Assembly: GCA_017960855.1 (NCBI GenBank)
Contig: JAGCYJ010000009.1
Coordinates: forward strand, 1-48,898
Direction: 5' to 3'
Length of the DNA: 48,898 nt
Source: Alphaproteobacteria bacterium
GTDB lineage: Bacteria > Pseudomonadota > Alphaproteobacteria > Rs-D84
The first letter of the stretch is position 1, and the number at the start of each line of letters is the position of its first letter. The position numbers and the translations under genes were made by a program. Under the pieces are notes generated by a model. The model saw only the letters and a list, made by a program, of their open reading frames with translations. It did no database searches and was not told the origin of the DNA. Shown in pieces: positions 43,735-48,898 of the stretch.

Positions 43735-45069
43735 ATGCGGAAGTTTGCGCATGTTTTGTTTGCTGTAATTACGGCGGTGGTATCAATGCCGGCGTTTGCA
43801 ATGGATTTGTCGTTGGATACGGCGGTTTCAAAAATCTTGGCTGAATCACAAGATATGAAAAAGGCAGATGCCAATATTAAAAAGGCCAAAGCGTCGCTGG
43901 ATGCGGCGAATTCTAACCGTTGGATGCAGATAGAAGGTACTGCATCATATATGAATATGGTTGATGTAGAGCACCCGTTCAGTGGTTCTATGAATGTCAC
44001 TTTGCCACCGCAATTGGGCGGTTTGGTTGCAGGTATGATGGGATCATCAACACCCATTACCGAAATTGAAATGCCAGATAATATCTTTATGGCGGGGGTG
44101 ACGATTACCCAACCAATTTATACTTTTGGTAAAATCGGTAATGCAGTTGAATCTGTGCGCAGTGCAATCAAAATGTCCGAAACCAGCAAGGAAATGGTGC
44201 GTCGCGAAGTGAAATATAGCGCGGTTGACCTGTATTGGACTGCAAAAATGACCGATGAAATTGTGAAATTGGCGGAAAAAGATTTAAAATCTGCGCGTGA
44301 TGCGCGTCGCAATTTAACTTCTGCGGGGCGTGCCAGCCGTGGTAATTTGGTAAAGATTGAATCTGATGTCGCGACCAAGGAAATCAACCTTTCGGATGCT
44401 AAATTCAATCGCGATACCGCGCACCGTATGTTAAAGATTTTGGCGGGAATAGACGTGGACGAAGAATTGAATCTGACCACTGAATTTCCAAATGATTTTT
44501 CTGATTTAAATGCGGGAAAATTGAAAAATACGCCAGAATGGGATTTGCTGAATCAACAAATTCGCATGTACGAAAAATCGGCACGTTCAAAACGTGCAGG
44601 CGGTCGGCCAACATTGGCGGCGATGGCTTCTTATGATTATGTAAGTATTGCGAATTCTGCGGATGCTTTGTTTGATAAAAAGGGCGAACAGTCGGCATAT
44701 TGGGGTTTGGCGTTGCAAATGCCAATCTTTTCCGGCGGGGTAAATCGTGCAAATGCTACGGTTGAAGCAATGAATGCCGAAGCGGCGCGTCAGGATTTAG
44801 ACAAGTCCAGAAAAGTCACAACAGAAAAATACAATACTGCAATCGCACAATATAATCATTTGCGTGGCAATTTGGCGACACTTAAAAATGCGCGTGATTT
44901 GGCAGCGCGTGCGTATGATTTTTCGCGCCAACGTTTTATCGCCGGTCAAACGTCTGCGATTGAATTAGCCGAGGCATCAAGTGGTCTGTACCAGTTAGAT
45001 ATGGCGTTGCTGAATTCCAAATACAAAATATTGATGGCAGCGGAATCTGTGAAAAAGTTGGGTGAGTAA
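43735..45069 (+). CDS. TolC-family outer membrane efflux channel
   Basis: A 444-residue outer membrane factor with signal peptide (RKFAHVLFAVITAVVSMPAFAMD) and the two long coiled-coil repeats typical of TolC: LDTAVSKILAESQDMKKADANIKKAKASLDAANSN at the front and, in the second half, NAEAARQDLDKSRKVTTEKYNTAIAQYNHLRGNLATLKNARDLAARAYDFSRQRFIAGQTSAIELAEA. VTITQPIYTFGKI and LALQMPIFSGG mark the two beta-barrel entries. It would export substrates through the outer membrane with the RND pump downstream. ATG 43735 is chosen for the signal peptide and GGAGG (43721-43725) before it. Confidence 0.9.
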   Translation: MRKFAHVLFAVITAVVSMPAFAMDLSLDTAVSKILAESQDMKKADANIKKAKASLDAANSNRWMQIEGTASYMNMVDVEHPFSGSMNVTLPPQLGGLVAGMMGSSTPITEIEMPDNIFMAGVTITQPIYTFGKIGNAVESVRSAIKMSETSKEMVRREVKYSAVDLYWTAKMTDEIVKLAEKDLKSARDARRNLTSAGRASRGNLVKIESDVATKEINLSDAKFNRDTAHRMLKILAGIDVDEELNLTTEFPNDFSDLNAGKLKNTPEWDLLNQQIRMYEKSARSKRAGGRPTLAAMASYDYVSIANSADALFDKKGEQSAYWGLALQMPIFSGGVNRANATVEAMNAEAARQDLDKSRKVTTEKYNTAIAQYNHLRGNLATLKNARDLAARAYDFSRQRFIAGQTSAIELAEASSGLYQLDMALLNSKYKILMAAESVKKLGE

Positions 45070-45070
45070 T

Positions 45071-45679
45071 ATGAGAAAGTTAATCGAAAAAATCAAAAAT
45101 ATGGATTCGCACCGTCGCAATCATATCTTGATGCGAATTGGACTGGGGGCGTTGGCGTTGCTGGTCATTTATCGCTTTGTTGCGTTCGGATGGGAACAAC
45201 ATAAATCGGTATTTAATTTAACGCGTGATGCAAATGCAAACGGTGTGCCGGTAAGTGTTGTTGAAATGGAGAAGTCAGACGGTGTAATTTACGAACCGTT
45301 ATTCATAAACAATAATCGTGGCTATGTGTCGGGTATGCGTGTTGCGCGCTTCCGCGCGGGACAAAAAATCACCGGTGGTGGCGAAGTCGTTTCTGTATCA
45401 AATTCACTGGATTTAGATACCGGTATGCATGTCGTTCATACGCGTGGTGTGGCAAATGGTGCGCATACTGTGGAAATCCATGAAAACGGATTCTATGTTC
45501 CGACATATGCGGTACAAAACGGAACAGTGTTCGTCGTGCGTGATGGCGCGGCACATGCAACACCGGTAAATGTTGTTCGTGGTGATGCCGAAAACACAAT
45601 GATAACAGGTGTCGCAGATGGTGATGTCGTTATCACTTCGCATATTACAGATGGGGCAAATGTAAGGGTTATAAAGTAG
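45071..45679 (+). CDS. Very short periplasmic adaptor (membrane fusion protein)
   Basis: A 202-residue protein in the place of the RND adaptor. One membrane helix (about residues 22-40, IGLGALALLVIYRFVAFGW) is followed by VPVSVVEMEKSDGVIYEP, a half-lipoyl-like piece RGYVSGMRVARFRAGQKITGGGEVVSVS, and a C-terminal part resembling the beta-barrel and membrane-proximal domains (VPTYAVQNGTVFVVRDGAAHATPVNVV, GVADGDVVITSHITDGANVRVI). The helical hairpin and much of the lipoyl domain of ordinary adaptors (350 or more residues) are missing. It overlaps no gene but sits one base after the TolC-type stop. A GTG at 45062 is a possible alternative start. Confidence 0.72.
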   Translation: MRKLIEKIKNMDSHRRNHILMRIGLGALALLVIYRFVAFGWEQHKSVFNLTRDANANGVPVSVVEMEKSDGVIYEPLFINNNRGYVSGMRVARFRAGQKITGGGEVVSVSNSLDLDTGMHVVHTRGVANGAHTVEIHENGFYVPTYAVQNGTVFVVRDGAAHATPVNVVRGDAENTMITGVADGDVVITSHITDGANVRVIK

Positions 45680-45688
45680 GATATCAAA

Positions 45689-48600
45689 ATGTTAAAGTTC
45701 TTTGTTCGTCGTCCGATTACTACATTGATGTTTGTTCTGGTTTGGGTGTTGCTGGGGTTGGTTGCATACCCGCGTATGAACATTGAACGCACTCCGTCAT
45801 TGGACTTTCCAATGGTGACGGCAACATTTGTGTATCCGGGTGCATCAAGCGACGAAATCGAATCACAGGTTATTAAAAAAGCAGAAGATGCTATTTCCGA
45901 AGTGCCGGGTATCAAACACATTACTTCGCGTATTTTTGAAAATGGCGGATATATCATGACCGAATTTAACTTGGGCGTTGATGCAAATGACAAGGCCGCC
46001 GAAGTTAAGACAAAAATTGATGCGTTGGCATCTGTGTTTCCTGATGATTTGAAACAGCCCGTTGTTGAGAAATTGAATCCATTGCAACAGGCGGTGGTTG
46101 ATATCGTTCTGCGTGGGCCATCTGCAACTGAAATCGACCAATACATAGATGATGTGTTGGCGAATAAAATTACTGCGATTGATGGTGTGGCCAAGGTGAC
46201 GACATTTGGTGGTCGCGAACGCGCAATTCGTGTTGCGATGGATCCAGATTTAATGGCGGCGCGTGGGGTCACGATTATGGATGTTATAACGGCACTGGGG
46301 AATAAAAACTTGAATGTGCCGGGTGGTAAAATTGAATACGCGGCATCATCACAAAATGTTCGTTTTATCGGTGAATTCGCATCTGTTGATGAAATTGCAA
46401 ATCTGCCGATTTCAACAAGCGAAGGTATTCGTTTCAAACTGTCTGATGTGGCAAGTATCACCGATGCCGCGCGTGATATTGAAAAGGGTGCACGCTATAA
46501 TGGCACGGACGTTGTGGTCGCATCTGTTGAAAAAGCAAATGACGGTAATGCAATTAAGATATCGCGGGCGTTGCGAAAAAAACTGCCGGAATTAAATGCA
46601 GATTTTGCGGCACATTTTCCAAACGCGGAAACACAAATAGAAATTATTTCTGATTCTTCTACGACTATTTCAGACGATACAGACGACACAATAAATGGTA
46701 TTATTTTGGGTGTTATATTTACGGTTTTGGTTTTGTTGGCATTTACGCGCAACTGGCGTTCAACAGTTATTGCTGGCGTTGTGATTCCTGCGTCATTGGT
46801 TGCGGGCTTTGAATTTATGAGTGCCAGTGGCTTTACAATCAACGCGATTACACTGTTGGCTTATTCGTCGGCACTGGGGACATTGGTGTCAAACGCGATT
46901 ATTTTGATTGAATCTGCATTGCAAGAAATGCGCGCCGGTAAAGACAGCGAAACGGCCGCTATTGATGGAACGAAGCGGGTTGCGGTTTCTGTTTTGGCGG
47001 GTGTCGGAACAAATGTTGTGGTGTTTTTACCGTTGGCGTTTATGGGCGGTATTGTTGGTAAGTTTATGATTCAGTTCGGTTTGACGGTTGTGTATTTAAC
47101 CATGTTGTCGTTGGTGTTCAGTTTTACGCTTACCCCGATGATGATAGCAAAGTTCTTGCGTTTAACAAAAGAGAACAAACAGGAAATCACAAAACAACAA
47201 ACCAAGAAAGATGCAAAAGCATCTTGGTTGCATCGCTGGTTTGAATATCAAATGTTGCATGCGGGGCGTGTTGTTGGTATGGCGTTTTTGGTGTTGTTTG
47301 GATCAGTGCTTTTGACGAATTTTATCGGTAATGAGTTCCAGCCCAGCACAGATGCTAATGAAATTACAATTACTGCGCGTGCGCCAATGGGGGCAACCTA
47401 TGAAAAGTCATTGGATATCACGAACCAGATTGAACAAAGATTGGTTGATATTCGTGAAGTGAAATCGCTGACCGCAAAAATCGGTAACGAAGGATTACAA
47501 AATATCAATATTCGTGTGGAACTTATTGATAAATCTAAACGGTTTAAATCCGACAAGAAATTAGCCCAAGAAATGTTGCCAATGCTGAATGATATTCCAG
47601 ATGCCGAGATTCAGATTCGTGCAGGCGAAGCAATGTCCAGCATATCGTCTGATATCGTTTTGAATATCTATGGTGAAGATGATAGCATTCGTGAAGGTTA
47701 TGCAAAACAGATTATAGCGGAAATAAACAAGATAGAAGAAATACAATCGGCAGTATTGGCACAGCAAACACCAAGCAATGAAGTTCGCTTTATTCCTGAT
47801 GCAGAAAAAATGGATTTTTGGGGTGTAAAGAACTCTTATGCGGGAACGGTGTTGCGTTATGCGCTGTATGGAAATGACACCTATAAGTATAAAGAAAACG
47901 GTAATGAATACCCGATAATTGTTGAATTTGCCAAGACATTTAAAACACAAAACTTGTTTGATGTGGTCTATGCCAATTCGCCAAAGGGTATGGTTGCGTT
48001 GTCGCAACTGGGGACCGCCGAAATTGCGCCGGCAACACCCGATATTCGTCGTCTGGATAAGAACAGATTGACGGAAATTGATATCAATATCGGTAAATCA
48101 ACACTGGGGCCGGTTCAGAAAAAGATAGAATCTGTCTTGCGTAAAATGGATTGGCAAACGGGCTATTCATACAGTTTTGGCGGTATGTCTGAAATCCAAG
48201 ATGACACCACCGGTGAAATAGGTCAGGCGTTCTTGCTGGCGTCTATTTTGACCTTTATGTTGTTGGCGGCGATTTTGAATTCTTTGATTCACCCGCTGAC
48301 CATGGCGACCGCAATTATAACCAGTTTTGCCGGCGTGTTTGTAGTGCTGTTCTTGTCGGGTGCATCTATGAACATTGGTGCCATGTTGGCATTTGTTATG
48401 TTGGTTGGTTTGGTGGTGAATAACAGTATTTTGGTCTTGGAACCAGCAATCAATCGCATACGCAGTGGTGAAAAAGTTGCCGATGCATTGTGGGCAGAAT
48501 TGACCGAACGCAAAAATATGGTGTTGATGACATCTATCGCGGTTGTTGCGGGTATGGCACCACAGTTGTTTGGTGGTGACGGTATGAAGACAGCAATGGC

Positions 48601-48712
48601 GGCGGTTATGATTGGTGGTATGTTGGCTTCTATGGTTTGGACATTTACACTTACCCCGGCACTGTTTGTGGTAATGGAAAATCTGCGTGAAAAAATAAGT
48701 GGAAAAAAATAA
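45689..48712 (+). CDS. RND-family efflux permease with altered proton-relay residues
   Basis: A 1007-residue RND transporter. The start MLKFFVRRPITTLMFVLVWVLLGLVAYPRMNIERTPSLDFPMVTATFVYPGAS is typical of the AcrB/HAE group, and 12 membrane segments in two halves with large periplasmic loops are visible. In TM4 the usual G-x-x-V-D-D-A-I-V-V-x-E-N reads GTLVSNAIILIES (Ser 401, Asn 402), so the paired proton-relay aspartates are absent. In TM10 the region reads GLVVNNSILVLE (Asn 911-912), without the Lys. The gene follows the adaptor by nine bases. Export of drugs, lipids or other hydrophobic compounds is the family role, but the energy coupling is unclear. Confidence 0.88.
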   Translation: MLKFFVRRPITTLMFVLVWVLLGLVAYPRMNIERTPSLDFPMVTATFVYPGASSDEIESQVIKKAEDAISEVPGIKHITSRIFENGGYIMTEFNLGVDANDKAAEVKTKIDALASVFPDDLKQPVVEKLNPLQQAVVDIVLRGPSATEIDQYIDDVLANKITAIDGVAKVTTFGGRERAIRVAMDPDLMAARGVTIMDVITALGNKNLNVPGGKIEYAASSQNVRFIGEFASVDEIANLPISTSEGIRFKLSDVASITDAARDIEKGARYNGTDVVVASVEKANDGNAIKISRALRKKLPELNADFAAHFPNAETQIEIISDSSTTISDDTDDTINGIILGVIFTVLVLLAFTRNWRSTVIAGVVIPASLVAGFEFMSASGFTINAITLLAYSSALGTLVSNAIILIESALQEMRAGKDSETAAIDGTKRVAVSVLAGVGTNVVVFLPLAFMGGIVGKFMIQFGLTVVYLTMLSLVFSFTLTPMMIAKFLRLTKENKQEITKQQTKKDAKASWLHRWFEYQMLHAGRVVGMAFLVLFGSVLLTNFIGNEFQPSTDANEITITARAPMGATYEKSLDITNQIEQRLVDIREVKSLTAKIGNEGLQNINIRVELIDKSKRFKSDKKLAQEMLPMLNDIPDAEIQIRAGEAMSSISSDIVLNIYGEDDSIREGYAKQIIAEINKIEEIQSAVLAQQTPSNEVRFIPDAEKMDFWGVKNSYAGTVLRYALYGNDTYKYKENGNEYPIIVEFAKTFKTQNLFDVVYANSPKGMVALSQLGTAEIAPATPDIRRLDKNRLTEIDINIGKSTLGPVQKKIESVLRKMDWQTGYSYSFGGMSEIQDDTTGEIGQAFLLASILTFMLLAAILNSLIHPLTMATAIITSFAGVFVVLFLSGASMNIGAMLAFVMLVGLVVNNSILVLEPAINRIRSGEKVADALWAELTERKNMVLMTSIAVVAGMAPQLFGGDGMKTAMAAVMIGGMLASMVWTFTLTPALFVVMENLREKISGKK

Positions 48713-48713
48713 T

Positions 48714-48898
48714 ATGCCCAAAGAGATAAGATTTTGTGTTCCCAATGGCAAATATTGGTTTTTAAGCCCGTTAGCTAGATTCCCAATAAAAATGAATGTT
48801 GATGGACGCGATTTTATGTTTCCGTCCGCGGAACATTATTACCAGGCGATGAAGTTTTACGCATCGGACCCGCGTTTTAATGTGATTTTGAATATGAA
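48714..48898 (+). CDS. NADAR-family (YbiA-like) protein, N-terminal part
   Basis: The frame starts at ATG 48714, one base after the RND stop, and runs off the window end; 61 codons are visible. The visible sequence contains CVPNGKYWFLSPLARFPIKM and FPSAEHYYQAMKFYASDPRF, which match the NADAR signature (F-L-S-N-F/xx, then P/S-x-E-H-x-Y-Q-A-x-K). NADAR proteins include YbiA-type N-glycosidases acting on riboflavin intermediates and enzymes removing ADP-ribose. The N of S-N-F is P here (LSPLARF). Translational coupling to the efflux operon is possible; the function cannot be judged from a fragment. Confidence 0.7.
   Translation, partial: MPKEIRFCVPNGKYWFLSPLARFPIKMNVDGRDFMFPSAEHYYQAMKFYASDPRFNVILNM

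Noticed and set aside
45493..46461. Long open frame (322 codons) on the minus strand opposite the RND gene
   Set aside because: It mirrors the codon pattern of the RND gene, has low-complexity Ser/Thr/Ile composition and no promoter or ribosome binding site.
1..48898. CRISPR arrays, insertion sequences or prophage genes
   Set aside because: I saw no regularly spaced repeats, transposase motifs or phage structural gene runs. The single phage-like domain at 41490 lies in a signal-peptide protein.

Overview
The window looks like a chromosomal segment of an uncultured alphaproteobacterium with a reduced, probably host-associated (gut-type) lifestyle. The basis is alphaproteobacterial housekeeping proteins (a bL31 lacking the zinc cysteines, bL34 starting [10 protein letters not shown], MraY/FtsW/MurG, GyrA, a short ValRS), low to moderate GC with heavy use of TTG for leucine, and several VirB6/TrbL-like type IV secretion proteins, an expansion known from Rickettsiales. 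I cannot place the organism more precisely by reading alone.

Layout. 1-460: end of rplU and rpmA, closed by a terminator. 533-9058: two very large secreted proteins (1233 and 1596 residues). Each has a signal peptide, a Ser/Thr/Arg/Ala-rich stretch and long cysteine-containing repeats. 9095-11901: divergent dnaQ and a UvrD-type helicase. 11904-18467: five VirB6/TrbL-like membrane proteins, four in a tight minus-strand operon and one divergent, sharing a perfect 12-bp inverted repeat that carries back-to-back promoters. 18536-22528: an unknown protein, rpmE, an inositol-monophosphatase-like protein that has lost its catalytic residues, PBP1A and a small lipoprotein. 22583-25919: mraY-ftsW-murG, a contracted dcw cluster with no murD between. 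25992-28964: a secreted protein with an OmpA-like tail, comF, and two related unknown proteins on the other strand. 29098-33260: valS, an acyl-ACP thioesterase and a Nudix-like protein in one operon. 33356-35235: two unknown proteins, then rpmH and a 41-residue membrane microprotein on the minus strand. 35375-38532: gyrA and a MerR regulator. 38560-42389: an outer-membrane-like protein, tRNA-Glu, an anchored flavodoxin, and a two-gene secreted module whose second protein carries an N-P-G...YAP..END domain. 42423-43140: tRNA-Gln, a rearranged tRNA-Gln copy with strong hairpins, and a small membrane/coiled-coil protein. 43208-48712: a MarR-controlled tripartite RND efflux operon (regulator, TolC-type channel, very short adaptor, RND pump). 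The window ends in a partial NADAR-family gene.

Promoters are unusually readable. Many fit an extended -10 of the form TGATATAAT, and several lie only 6-12 bases from the start codon with no Shine-Dalgarno sequence, which suggests leaderless or nearly leaderless mRNAs. The observations most worth following up are the five-copy VirB6 locus with its palindromic divergent promoter, the repeat architectures of the giant secreted proteins, the catalytically dead IMPase next to rpmE, the RND pump without its proton-relay aspartates, the secreted NPG-domain bicistron, and the structured region behind tRNA-Gln.
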